NCBI GenBank assembly: GCA_963836085.1
Contig: CAWIHT010000014.1
Location: 1-64,000 of the forward strand
Reading direction: 5' to 3'
Length of the DNA stretch: 64,000 nt
Source: JAHEEL01 sp963836085
GTDB lineage: Bacteria; Actinomycetota; Acidimicrobiia; Spongiisociales; UBA5794
The stretch's first letter is position 1. Each line of letters begins with the position of its first letter. Position numbers and translations under genes: made by a program. A model generated the notes under the pieces. The model did not search any database, had not been told where the DNA came from, and saw nothing but the letters and a program-made list of their open reading frames with translations. This document shows positions 9,243 to 19,257 of this stretch, in pieces.

Positions 9243-9366
9243 ACCCTTGGCGCGTAAGGGTTCCTAGCGCACCCGTTGCGCACACGCTGCACCAGGGAAA
9301 GCGGGTCCAGGTCCGAAAGTGCGGCGACCGGGAAGAACAGGCCTCGTGAGATCGAGGCGCTTTTTG
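9243..9366. repeat. Structured repeat copy Y (three hairpins)
   Basis: A second copy of the 4944-5063 repeat. Hairpins are ACCCTT..AAGGGT (9243-9261), GCGCA-CCCGT-TGCGC (9267-9281) and GCCTCG..CGAGGC (9341-9358). The longest shared block runs from GACCGGGAAGAACAG through the last hairpin. The two copies are direct repeats about 4.3 kb apart. Confidence 0.6.
9341..9365 (+). terminator. Probable intrinsic terminator in repeat Y
   Basis: The stem GCCTCG / CGAGGC with a six-base loop is followed by GC and five T residues, the shape of a Rho-independent terminator. Copy X at 5044-5061 keeps the stem but lacks the T run. Confidence 0.5.
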
Positions 9367-9369
9367 GCC

Positions 9370-9853
9370 GAGGCGTCGCGGCGCCCGCACACCACGCCCG
9401 TTCCACCAAGGACGCTTCTCCTTGGAAGCCCGCCCTGCGCTCTCACTTGGTCGGCCCTATCACTCTCGTCAAGCACCGTCGCTCTGTGGCCTGCCTAGTG
9501 GTACGGGATCCGGTGAACCGACGTTCTGGTGGGGCGTCACCCCATTCGACCGTACCCGGTATCCGAAAATGCTGGCAAGGCTGAGCCCGTCCACAGAGTT
9601 GCTGGTCGAGGTTCTAGCAGCGGCCGAAGGCGACGATCCCGGGAAGCGTCGCTAGGAGCGAGTCGCCGGTTCCTCATCGATGGGAACGCGGCGCTTCTGT
9701 CGGCGGTGATCCAACAGTCGACAGGTCACAAATGCCAGGCTGGCATTTCAGCGCCAACTACCCATAGGCGCGTCGAGTGGAAGGGCGTACGATGGGGGAA
9801 GATGGCGGGGTCTCGGAAGAGACGCGTGGGGGTTCATCACGCGGGAGTTTTCC
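9370..9853. other. Intergenic region without a convincing gene
   Basis: About 480 bp. A plus-strand open stretch at about 9520-9655 (ending FDRTRYPKMLARLS...) has a plausible protein-like composition. It has no start or ribosome site I trust and may be the end of a decayed gene. Confidence 0.3.
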
Positions 9854-12260
9854 ATGCGAAACCGCCCCGTCTTCACCATCTTCAGCCATCTTGCTCGTCG
9901 TCGGAGGCGTCACGTTTGGATCGGTCGATCCGGCCGAGGGAACCCATCCCGGCAGCAACGGCAGAATCGCTTTGTCAGCAACCCCGAACACGGGGGAGAG
10001 TCCGACATCTGGATGCTGAATCTGATGGATCGGATCTCCGGAATGTAACGAACACGACAAGCGAGCCGAACTCCATCTGCGCGGTCACCCGATGGCCGGC
10101 GCCTCGCCTACACGGCGTTCGGGAGACGGCCGCCATCATCAGGATCCTCGACGACTGACAGTTCTACAAGAGACTTTGTCCCCCTGCCGGGTCGCTCTGT
10201 ACTCAACCCGGCCTGGTCCCCGGATGGCGTGCGCTTGGCGTTCGAAGCGACCGACGACTTCTCCGCCTACGACATCTGGACCGCGAACATCGACGGATCC
10301 GACCCAGTGAATGTCACGCAGGGCGCCGGCGGCTCAAGCCGGCACCCTACTGGTCGCCGGACGGAACCCGCATCGCATTCACCAGCGACGGCCAGCACAG
10401 CGACATCTTCGCAATCGACATCGATGGCCAGAATCGCACCAACCTGACCGACAACCCTCTCGGCGACCTCAGACCGAGTTGGTCCCCCGACGGCACCCGA
10501 ATCATCTTCGATCCCAACGCCACTGGGACAACCCTCCCTACTCCAACTACGACATCTACTCGATGGCGGCAGATGGTTCCGCTGTCCAATGCCTGACCTC
10601 TCACCAACGAAATACCTGAGCGGTCCGGTTTCCCGACGGATCCAAGATCGCATTCGTGTCACAGGTGGACAGCGATCCCGGACCCGCCAACAGCCTCGGA
10701 CCGATGAATGTCTTGATCATGAACGCCGATGGAAGCAGCATCACGCACCTGGCAGGTGACAGCGGCTCATACGAAGTTGACCCGTCCTGGGGGCAACTTC
10801 CCAACCACGCCCCCCGGGCGGTTCACGACGAGGTTGCACTGCTGCGCGGTGGCTCCGCCGTGATCCCGATCCTCGACAACGACATCGACGGCGACGGGGA
10901 TCCACTTGTCGTCACAATCGCGTCGCCGCCTGAACACGGTTCGCTCTCATCGAACGGTGACGGCTCCTACACCTATGTCCACGACAACTCGGTTGTCCCG
11001 ACGTCGGACAGCTTCATCTACCAGGTGACCGACTGGGAGGACACTGACACGGCAAGTGTCTCCATCACGATCAGAACTCGATTCGATGACGTCCCGACCG
11101 AGCACATCTTCTTCGCCGACATCGGCTGGCTCGGAGACGCTGGTATCACCAGGGGCTGCAATCCTCCTGCCAACACGATGTTCTGCCCCGATCACCTCGT
11201 GACGCGTGGCCAGATGGCGGCGTTCCTGGTGCGAGCCCTCGGTTACACCGACGACGGCGGCGGAGACCTCTTCGTCGACGATGACGGCTCGGTGTTCGAA
11301 GCCGACATCGACCGACTGGGCACAGCAGGAGTGACGAAAGGCTGCAACCCACCGACCAACTACAAGTTCGTCCGAGGACGATGTGACGCGTGGCCAGATG
11401 GCGGCGTTCCTGGTGCGAGCCCTCGGTTAACCGATGACGCGGTGAAGACCTTTCGTCGACGATGACGGCATCTTCGAGGGGACATCGACCGGTTGGGGAC
11501 GGCTGGGTGACGAAGGCTGCAACCCACCGACCAACGACAAGATCTGTTCAAAGGACGATGTCGCCGGCGAGATGGCGGCGTTCCTGCATAGAGCGTTGAG
11601 TTCAACACCGTAACTGTGAACACTGTCGTGCTTGCGGACGGCCTCGAGACCTACCCGGTGGCGACCTATCCGAGCAACGGCGGGTGGTATTCGGAATGGA
11701 GCGGGCGTGAAGCGTACGCGTCCGACGCGTATGCCTCCAGCGGTCACCAGAGCTTCCGCCTATCCGGGTTTGGCGGATGGGTTCGCACCGACGCACTCGC
11801 CCTTGATTTGTCGGCAGCAATGAGCCTCACCACGAAGTGGCCGTGTACTGCTCGTCCGAATATATCAACTGCGCCGAAGTCGGCTTCTCGTGAGAACGAA
11901 ATCGAACGAGAGTTGGGCGTACAACTCATTCCATTTCCACGAGAACCGCCACCAATCAACGTGAAAGGCACCGGCCCGCGTATCGGCGGCCCACCGGGCG
12001 CCGACGAAGTCGATACGGGCCTCGTGTGGGAGTACGACCGTTGGTATCTCCTTCGTGCCGACATCGACTTCGCGGAGGGCACCGTCGATTTCTGGATCGA
12101 CGGCAAGCAGGTTGCCGAGGACCTGATCGCAGCTCCCAGGGAAGCGACGGGCATCTTCCAGCTGTCCACCAACTATGGCTACGAGGACGCCGCGGTCTAC
12201 TTCGACTACATCAGTGTCGAGATCGTGACCCGCCGGGAGAGCAATCACGCACAGGTCTGA
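9854..12260 (+). pseudogene. Frameshifted surface protein: TolB-like propeller, cadherin-like, SLH-like x3, C-terminal lectin-like domain
   Basis: One multidomain gene can be followed through at least seven frame changes. The N-terminal MRNRPVFTIF and a hydrophobic stretch form a signal. PD40/TolB-type propeller blades follow (SDIWMLNL.DGSDLRNVT, YDIWTANIDGSDPVNVT, YWSPDGTRIAFTSDG, WSPDGTRIIF, NVLIMNADGSSITHL), then a cadherin-like domain (10800-11080; ILDNDIDGDGDPL). Three SLH-like repeats come next (11085-11600; GITRGCNPP and GVTKGCNPP). A beta-rich C-terminal domain at 11616-12260 ends WYLLRADIDF..VDFWIDGKQV, reminiscent of concanavalin-like lectins. The protein would be exported and wall-associated. 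The cause of the indels, decay or sequencing error, is unresolved. Confidence 0.7.
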
Positions 12261-12507
12261 CACCGTGCGACGCTACCGACGCATGGACCTCCGGATGCTG
12301 ACGAGACGGGAGCGTGGCCCGCGGTTGTAGCGTCCTCGCCGGAGTGCGTCTGGATGTCGCCTGTGGAATGCGGCCTGGCAGCGTCTCCGGTCGGAATCGC
12401 AGCGCCTCGGACTTCTACCGAGCCTCAAAGAGCATGCAAACCGGACCCTCACCGCCCGACCTAGGCGTGCAACGCCAGCCACATCATCCCTCCCAGCGAG
12501 ACAGGGG

Positions 12508-14779
12508 CTACCGGAACGCTCGGTGGAGGAACGCTGCCATCTGACCCCGGGTCACATTCCCTTTCGGACAGAATCGGTCATTGGCCGGAGGGTTGCAGCC
12601 TTTCGTCACCCCAGCGTCCCAACCGGTCGATGTCGCCCTCGAAGACGCTGTCATCGTCGTCCGTGAATCGGTCTCCGCCACCGTCATCGGTGTAGCCCAA
12701 GGCCCGGACGAGGAACGCTGCCATCTGTTCCCTGGTCACTCACCATCGGGACAGAACCGATCGTTCGCGGGCGGGTTCAGCCTTCGTGATACCGGTGGCC
12801 GATAGCCACGCGATGTCGACAGCGAAGGTAGAGACGTCATCGTCGGTGAAGTCGATCGGGTCGCCCGTTGGCTTGACGATGCCCTCCAGGGCACGATGGA
12901 GAAAGGTGGCCATCTCGCCGCGGGTACGACGGCGTCGGGGCAGAACCGGTCGTTGAACGGCGGATTGCAGCCTCTCGTGATTCCGGCCGCCGCCAACCAC
13001 TCGATGTCGGCCTCGAACACCGAGCCGTCATCATCGCCGAAGCTGTCCGCACTCGGGTCCACGACGACGTCGAGGGGTCCGCCTATGTCAACTACGTTCA
13101 CCGTCACCTCGGCATCGATATCGTGGATCCCGTCGGACACCGTCACCGTTGCCGTGTGCTTGGTAGCGGTCTCGTAGTCCAGGCTTCCAATCAGGCTCAC
13201 CGTCCCGGTCGTAGCTTCCACCTCGAGCAGTCTGCGCGTTGCCGGCAGTTATCGCATACGCCAGTGGATCGCCGTCAGGATCGCTCGCCTCGATCGCGCC
13301 GATCACGCCCAAGGACGTGTTTCGGGAAGCGATACCGTCAAGGCCTGGACGTGGGGCGGGATCCCGCAACGGTGTAGTTATGGGTCACCGTTCGTGCATT
13401 TCTGGCTATGTCTGTCCAGCGACTTCGAAAACGTGAGCACCAGTCGTCGATGTGTCGATGGCAACCACACTCGACCGGTCCGACAGGACAGAAGGCCCGA
13501 TCCGGCATCGCTGCACACGTAGCTAGCTATGACAACGGAATCGCGTCCGTACGTGGCCCCATCCGATGGGCTCACGATCGACACGGTCGGCCAGCATCGG
13601 CGAACACATGAACTGCCCCTCTGCGGCTGCCGGCTGCATCGTCGCCAGCAGCGCCAGCCACGATCCAACCGCTGTCCATCGCTACTGAGCCACCCAGACT
13701 GTCTTCAGCCGCGGCATTTGGATCGGTCAACTTGTGCACGTGCACCCAGTCTTTTTTTGACGACCCGGGCAAAGACGTGGACCACGCTATGTCAGTCGTC
13801 GTCGCCCACAGCTCCCGCCACCATCACATCACCCTGGATCGCGACCGACGCCCGCCCAAGAAGTCACCGTACTCGGGGCTGGGATGAACCAGTACCTGTT
13901 CTTGTCCCCAATGCCCAGTGATCGAATTCAATCTGAACACATGAACAGCACCTTCGACAGCAACGGCGTTGTATTGCCGAAAGCACCGGCGACGATGCGA
14001 TCGCCCTCGATTCCCACCGATTCGCCGAGTTGGGCTCCAAGGACGGCATCCTGTGTCGGTCAATTCCTGCTCATGCATTCTACATCTGGCTGGTCCAGGC
14101 GTCGAGGCTGAACAGATCAACGGCCCCTTCATTCACACTGCCGCCATCGTCGCCAGGAGCGCCGAGGACAATGCGGCCGTCGCAGACAGCCACCGAAGAG
14201 CCGAGGAAATCGTTGTCTGCAGCAGTTGGATCGGCGAGGACTTGATCATGCTCCCAAACGCCGGTACCCGTATTGCGCAGTGAACACATGCACGCCAGCC
14301 ACGATCACGTCGCCCTGGATCGCCACCGTTGCACCAAGAGGATCCCCCTCCATACCCCCGGGCTTGGTCAGCTTCTGGTCGAATTCCCAGTCTCCAGTTG
14401 CAGAATCAGGCCGGAATACATAGAGGGAACTGGCGCCGGGGGTCCCGATAACGATCCGATCAGCATCGATCGTCACGGCCTTGCCGAAGAAGTCGTTCCA
14501 GTCGGTCTCCGGATTCGTCAACCGCTGATCGTGTTCGAACTCGCCGGTGGAAGGACTGCGGGTGAAGATGTGTGCCTCCCCCGGGCTCTCCTCGCCGCCG
14601 TAGGCGCCTGCAACGATCACATCTCCAGCGATTGCAACCGAGAGGCCCAATGCAGCCCAGTCCGCCGGGTCCGGGTCCGTCAACTCGGAATCATGCGCCC
14701 ACGGTGAATCGGTCGCACTGAAAATTCCCGCGCCGACCACCCAACCCACCAGGGCTAGCAGTGCGACGATCAACATCAT
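12508..14779 (-). pseudogene. Frameshifted surface protein: FG-GAP repeats, Ig-like, cadherin-like, SLH-like x3
   Basis: The minus strand carries one large gene broken by several indels. The first 170 codons or so are open from the ATG at 14779: a hydrophobic signal, then FG-GAP-type repeats (LGLSVAIAGDVIVAGAYGG, FFGKAVTIDADRIVIG, LGSSVAVCDGRIVLGAPGD, LGGSVAMDSGWIVAGAAGD). It continues with an Ig-like module (IVSPSDGATYGRDSVV; AIDTSTTGAHVFEVAG), a cadherin-like segment (IEASDPDGDPLAYAI; VTVSDGIHDIDAEVTV) and three SLH-like repeats, the last ending VTRGQMAAFLHRAFR before a TAG at 12508. It converges on the equally broken gene at 9854-12260 across about 250 bp. Confidence 0.7.
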
Positions 14780-15250
14780 CGGCCGCTCACGGATGACTGA
14801 TCCATTCGCACCGCGTCCATCGACTACCCCAATCATCCCACTCCACACGCATCCTGGCTACGGGAGAATCGCGGAATATCACCGAGGATCGGCCCCGATC
14901 GGCGTCTCCCGCGCCACCGCATCGACAATCGACCCTTGCCCATGTCGGCAGCACACAAGAATGAGACACGACCGTCAGCAGGTCGATCGCAATGACACAA
15001 GAGCGCGTTGGCGGATCTCGCTGGAGCCTCGATCCTGCAGCGAACCAACAGCGTCAGCCCGAATCCGCCCGGTTGATGGTTCGCAACGCTGTTGACAAGA
15101 AGCGTGGCTCTGCCGATGCCTGGTAGCAACGCAGCCACCCTTTGCTCGGATGGCAGCGCTACGGGCGATAGACTTCGTGGCACGAGGACGCGACAAAGTC
15201 GGATTGCGCCTGGGGGCTGGCGCTGACCTCACCCGCCGTCGCAGCCAGAT
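14780..15250. other. Intergenic region without a convincing gene
   Basis: About 470 bp upstream of the FG-GAP gene and downstream of the DUF4352-like lipoprotein gene, both on the minus strand. Nothing recognisable was seen beyond the expected promoter of the FG-GAP gene. Confidence 0.35.
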
Positions 15251-16450
15251 CTAGCCAGCGCCTCCGCTGGTGAGTGAGTAGACGAGGCGTTCACTGTCGT
15301 CGAAGGAGAATGTATTGCCGAGCAGCATCACCAAGTCAACGGCATCGTCGGTGCTGACGGACCAGCAGACATTGCCCGAGATCACGCCGCTCGGGAACGT
15401 CTCACCGGCCTCATCGATGGCGTCGGGATACACCCCACACGTCGCCTCGAATGCCTCGTACGCGACAGCCGATGGCCCCACGGCCTTCCACTCCATGTCA
15501 ATCCAGAAGCTCCCCGACTCGGCCCCCGTGTACTCGGCTTCGAGAGTCGCGACAAAGAACTGATTGCCCTCAACAGGCGGATCATTGAACGAATTCTCAG
15601 CCATGACAGCTTCGGTGGCATCAGGTATCACGTCGATGACCCGAATCTTCCAGTCACCCACCTGAGCAAACTCGCCAACTTCGACGGCTGGGACCTGTGA
15701 CAGGTCGGCGGACGCGCCCTCGCTAGGTTCGACCGGTGTCATCTCGGGATCCAGGTCGTATACGGTGCGTTCGCTGTCGTCGAATGAGAATGTGTTGTCG
15801 AGGAGCATCACCAAGTCAGCGGCATCATCCGCGCTGACGGACCAGCAAACACCGCCGGCAATGACGCCGCTTGGGAATGTCTCGCCAGCCTCATCGATGC
15901 TGCCAGGGAATACTCCGCAGGTCGCCTCCCACGCCTCGTACGCGACAGCAGATGGGCCCACCGCCTTCCACTCCATGTCGACCCAGAAGTTGCCCGATTC
16001 GGTACCGGTGTACTCGGCTTCAAGCGTGGCGACGAAGAACTGATTGCCTTCAACAGGTGGATCGTTGAACGAATTCTCAGCCATGACAATGTCGGTGGCA
16101 TCAGGTATCACGTCGATGACCCGAACTTTCCAGTCACCCACCTGAGCAAACTCGCCTGCCCGAATGGGAGATTCGAACGTGCCGACTTCGTCGTCTGCGG
16201 TGGTGGTAGTTGCTTCGGCAGCCGTTGTCGACGTGGTTGTTGTGGCCGACTTGCCATCGGCCCCACCTGATGCTTCCGCCAGTGAGGTCGTGGATTCGCC
16301 GGAGCCAGCGTCACCGGTGGAGGTTGACGGGTCTGCGCTTCCCCCACAGGCAGCGACAAACATCGACAACACGACAACCACCGAGACCCACCACCCTCGA
16401 TGCCGGCGCTTCGATGCTGTCTCTTCAACAGGTGAGATGCTTTTCGCCAC
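15251..16450 (-). CDS. Lipoprotein with two tandem DUF4352-like domains
   Basis: Lipoprotein of 399 aa. The GTG at 16450 has GGAGG 7 bases upstream and starts a basic region, a hydrophobic helix and the lipobox FVAAC. After a Thr-rich linker come two nearly identical domains of about 130-140 aa. Each begins GEFAQVGDWKVRVIDV or its close variant and contains NSFNDPPVEGNQFFVATLEA and MEWKAVGPSAVAYEA, with two conserved Cys. The fold resembles the DUF4352/telokin-like group of exported proteins. The copies also match closely at DNA level (15310-15640 and 15780-16130), indicating a fairly recent internal duplication. Confidence 0.85.
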   Translation of the reverse strand: MAKSISPVEETASKRRHRGWWVSVVVVLSMFVAACGGSADPSTSTGDAGSGESTTSLAEASGGADGKSATTTTSTTAAEATTTTADDEVGTFESPIRAGEFAQVGDWKVRVIDVIPDATDIVMAENSFNDPPVEGNQFFVATLEAEYTGTESGNFWVDMEWKAVGPSAVAYEAWEATCGVFPGSIDEAGETFPSGVIAGGVCWSVSADDAADLVMLLDNTFSFDDSERTVYDLDPEMTPVEPSEGASADLSQVPAVEVGEFAQVGDWKIRVIDVIPDATEAVMAENSFNDPPVEGNQFFVATLEAEYTGAESGSFWIDMEWKAVGPSAVAYEAFEATCGVYPDAIDEAGETFPSGVISGNVCWSVSTDDAVDLVMLLGNTFSFDDSERLVYSLTSGGAG

Positions 16451-16797
16451 GGTGTGCCTCCAGGCCTGCATGGTCGTTCAGACGTAGTCTTGCTGTCCAT
16501 CGGCAGGCCTGTAGCCGACCATCAGAGCCGTTCGGCCCTTCGTGTTGCAGATTGGTCGGGTCGCATCTCTCTGGGACGCAAGACATACGTCAGCCACCGA
16601 CCGGAAACCGTGTCGACGGTCTGTCCTCGCTGCCCATTCTCAGTGTCCCGGGAGAAGAGGCCGCGCTGCGGCGCGGGCCGTCTTCCCAGTCGCTGCCCAA
16701 AGGCCATTCCCCCCTTAAGCCTCTGGTCGCCAGAACTCGGTGAGCCAGGCTGTAGGTATCGTCGGCAGCGTTGCCAGAACAAGGAAGGGAGCATGCA
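16451..16797. promoter_or_regulatory. Divergent promoter region
   Basis: 347 bp separating two divergently transcribed exported-protein genes (lipoprotein leftward, SLH-like protein rightward). Ribosome sites are visible at both ends (GGAGG before 16450, AAGGAAGGGA before 16798). I see no clear promoter boxes or operator palindromes. Confidence 0.4.
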
Positions 16798-17976
16798 GTG
16801 CGGAGGATTCTTCTCGCGGTGCTGGGCGTCGGCTTGAGCGCTGTGATGGTCGGCGCTGCATTGGCGGCGTTGCCGCCAGGTGGCACCTTCACGGATGATG
16901 ACGGCAACGTCCACGAACCGAACATCGAGGCGATAGCCGCCGAGAGCATCACGAAGGGGTGCAACCCGCCAGCGAACAGTCGCTACTGCCCGGGCAGTTC
17001 GTTGACCCGGGGCCAGATGGCAGCCTTCGTGCGGCGTGCACTCGACCTTCCGGCGTCGAGTATCGACTACTTCATCGACGACAACGACTCGGTGTTCGAA
17101 GGCGATATCAACGCACTTGCCGAAGCGGGGATCACCAGGGGCTGCAACCCGCCAACAAGCGATCGGTATTGCCCAGACGGAAGCATCACTCGAGAGCAGA
17201 TGGCAGCGTTCCTCCGACGCGCCTTCGACTACCCGGCTTCCGCAGGCGACTTCTTCACCGACGACGACGACTCGATCTTCGAAGCCGACATCAACGCCAT
17301 TGCTGATGCCGGTGTCACGCTCGGCTGCAATCCCCCAGGCAACACTCGATATTGCCCATCGGACCTCGTGAAGCGGGATCAGATGGCGTCGTTCTTCGCC
17401 CGCGCCCTCGGTCTGAAGCCGATCTACCCGCCGCCACCAACGACGACGACCAGCACGACCACCACTCGACCGCCGACCTACACCACGTTCGGCCCCGGCA
17501 CACACCGCGTTGGTATCGACATCCCCGCGGGCACCTACCGAAACAGTGGCGACTTGTCCGGCTGCTACTGGGAACGACTCTCTGGCTTCGGCGGCACGTT
17601 CGACGACATCATCGCCAACAACTTCACGAACGTTCGACAGATCGTCGAGGTGAAGGCGTCAGATGCCGGGTTCAAGCCGGACGGAGACTGTGGGCAGTGG
17701 TCGAGCGACCTGCGACCAGCCAAGGCTCCGACGGCGGGATTCGGAGGCGGCACCTGGCAAGTACCGAGCGAGGTGTCCCCTGGACTCTGGAGGAACACCC
17801 CAAGCGAAGCCGGATGCTACTGGGAAAGGCTTGACGGCTTCTCCGGCGAGTTCGACGACACCATCGCAAACGACTTCATCTCTGACAAGGCATCGACCAT
17901 CGTTCGCGTGGAAGCGAGCGACACTGGCTTCGGCGTTGATGAGGACTGCGGGGCCTGGACCTACCTGGGTCCGTGA
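16798..17976 (+). CDS. Secreted protein with three SLH-like repeats and a duplicated C-terminal domain
   Basis: 392 aa. The GTG at 16798 follows AAGGAAGGGA and starts a signal peptide ending VGAALAALP. Three SLH-like repeats follow (about 22-205), each with GCNPP and YCP Cys pairs and a TRGQMAAF-type segment; the third has LVKRDQMASF. After a Pro/Thr linker there are two roughly 75-aa repeats sharing GCYWERL.GF.G.FDD.IAN.F and a later Cys-Gly-x-Trp, probably one disulphide each. The N-terminus closely matches the protein encoded at 33985. The likely role is wall anchoring and display of a small binding domain; the ligand is unknown. Confidence 0.87.
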   Translation: MRRILLAVLGVGLSAVMVGAALAALPPGGTFTDDDGNVHEPNIEAIAAESITKGCNPPANSRYCPGSSLTRGQMAAFVRRALDLPASSIDYFIDDNDSVFEGDINALAEAGITRGCNPPTSDRYCPDGSITREQMAAFLRRAFDYPASAGDFFTDDDDSIFEADINAIADAGVTLGCNPPGNTRYCPSDLVKRDQMASFFARALGLKPIYPPPPTTTTSTTTTRPPTYTTFGPGTHRVGIDIPAGTYRNSGDLSGCYWERLSGFGGTFDDIIANNFTNVRQIVEVKASDAGFKPDGDCGQWSSDLRPAKAPTAGFGGGTWQVPSEVSPGLWRNTPSEAGCYWERLDGFSGEFDDTIANDFISDKASTIVRVEASDTGFGVDEDCGAWTYLGP

Positions 17977-18004
17977 TCGCCACAAGGCGCGCGGAACGAG
18001 ACTC

Positions 18005-18994
18005 TCAGGCGTGGTAGACCTGCCGGCCGGGAATGGCACCACGCACGCCACCGGCGGGATTGGGCACATCTCCCGCCCGTCGGGGAATCAGGTGCGTATG
18101 CACGTGCCCGATGGTTTGCCCTGCAGCAACACCGTCGTTAACGCCGATGTTGAATCCCGCGACGGTCGGATCGATCACCTGAATCGAGGACCGGGCTGCC
18201 TGCACTAGCTGATCCACAGCAATCGCCTCTGGTCGGGTCAGGTCGAAGCTTGACGCTACGTGGCGTTTGGGGATTGCGAGCGTGTGCAGCGGCGTGACCG
18301 GGAACGCATCGCGGATGGCGAATGCCAAGCGATTCTCATCAACAACTCGCTCAGACACCTCAAAGCAGAATGCGCACCCCGCCTCTCGTTCCTCATAGAC
18401 GGCATCAACCTTCCGGAAGTCGACGTCGTCTCGGTTGCCCTTGCTCTGATTGCACCGATAGCAAAGTGCCTGGAGATTATCGGTGTCATCGGGACCGCCG
18501 CGTGATCGCGGCATGATGTGATCGACCTCCAAGAATCGTTCGTCAGCTGGTACTCCGCACAACTCGCAGCGGAAGCGAGCGCTCTTCAGAACCTCATACC
18601 GTGCCGATCCGGGGATGTATCCTGATGTTCGGGCTCGGTGGCCCCATATCTCCTTGCCTCGCCGTTCGACGTAGTCGTCGAGGCGCGCCCTGCAGAGTTC
18701 CGTCAGATTGGCGAGCTGCTGGTCGTCCAGGTCAGCAAAGCCCCGCAAGACGTAGGAATCCCCGTCCTTGGCCACAACATTGTGCTTCCGAAGCACGCGG
18801 CCCGGCATCTGATTGACGATCCGCCGGTAGTAGTCGACTTGGCTTCGATCGTGCAAGACAAAGGCTGTGGCAATCTGCGCGACCGACGCCGAGCCATTGC
18901 GTCGCAGAAGCTCCAGGAGCATCACCGGTTGATAGATGTGCGACATCCTCATTCGGTTTGCAACGAAGTCAGCTAGATCGTCGTAGTCCGCCAT
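18005..18994 (-). CDS. HNH endonuclease - HIT domain fusion protein
   Basis: 329 aa with three parts. Residues 1-110 are helical, reminiscent of a winged-helix DNA-binding region. Residues 140-190 form an HNH nuclease domain: Cys143/Cys146, the VDHI core with Asp158-His159, and Cys178/Cys181. Residues 205-329 form a HIT (histidine triad) domain with the HVHTH signature (His297, 299, 301) and an N-terminal CAFC pair. HIT proteins hydrolyse or transfer nucleotides from dinucleotide or adenylated substrates, while HNH domains cut nucleic acid. Joining them suggests coupled nucleic-acid cleavage and adenylate removal, which is inference. The ATG at 18994 starts the conserved region. The gene diverges from the SRA-like/HNH gene at 19258. 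Confidence 0.85.
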   Translation of the reverse strand: MADYDDLADFVANRMRMSHIYQPVMLLELLRRNGSASVAQIATAFVLHDRSQVDYYRRIVNQMPGRVLRKHNVVAKDGDSYVLRGFADLDDQQLANLTELCRARLDDYVERRGKEIWGHRARTSGYIPGSARYEVLKSARFRCELCGVPADERFLEVDHIMPRSRGGPDDTDNLQALCYRCNQSKGNRDDVDFRKVDAVYEEREAGCAFCFEVSERVVDENRLAFAIRDAFPVTPLHTLAIPKRHVASSFDLTRPEAIAVDQLVQAARSSIQVIDPTVAGFNIGVNDGVAAGQTIGHVHTHLIPRRAGDVPNPAGGVRGAIPGRQVYHA

Positions 18995-19257
18995 CTCAGC
19001 GACAGTATCCCACCACGGACCCCAGGCTGTCGGCAGCCTTTGCTGGGTAGCTCTCGGCGGCAAGGCCGGTGACGGGTGCGTCGAGAGAGATGTCCCGGCG
19101 ATCGTGGCACACTCGCTGATCTGAACGAGACGCCAAGACCCCTTCCTCATTCCGCCGTGAAGTACCTTGCAGCAGCGGCTCAGCACCACCCGCAATCTCC
19201 ACCTACGGTGACAGGGGGCCGAATCGTGCGGCCCGACCCACCGCAGCGCCCGATACG

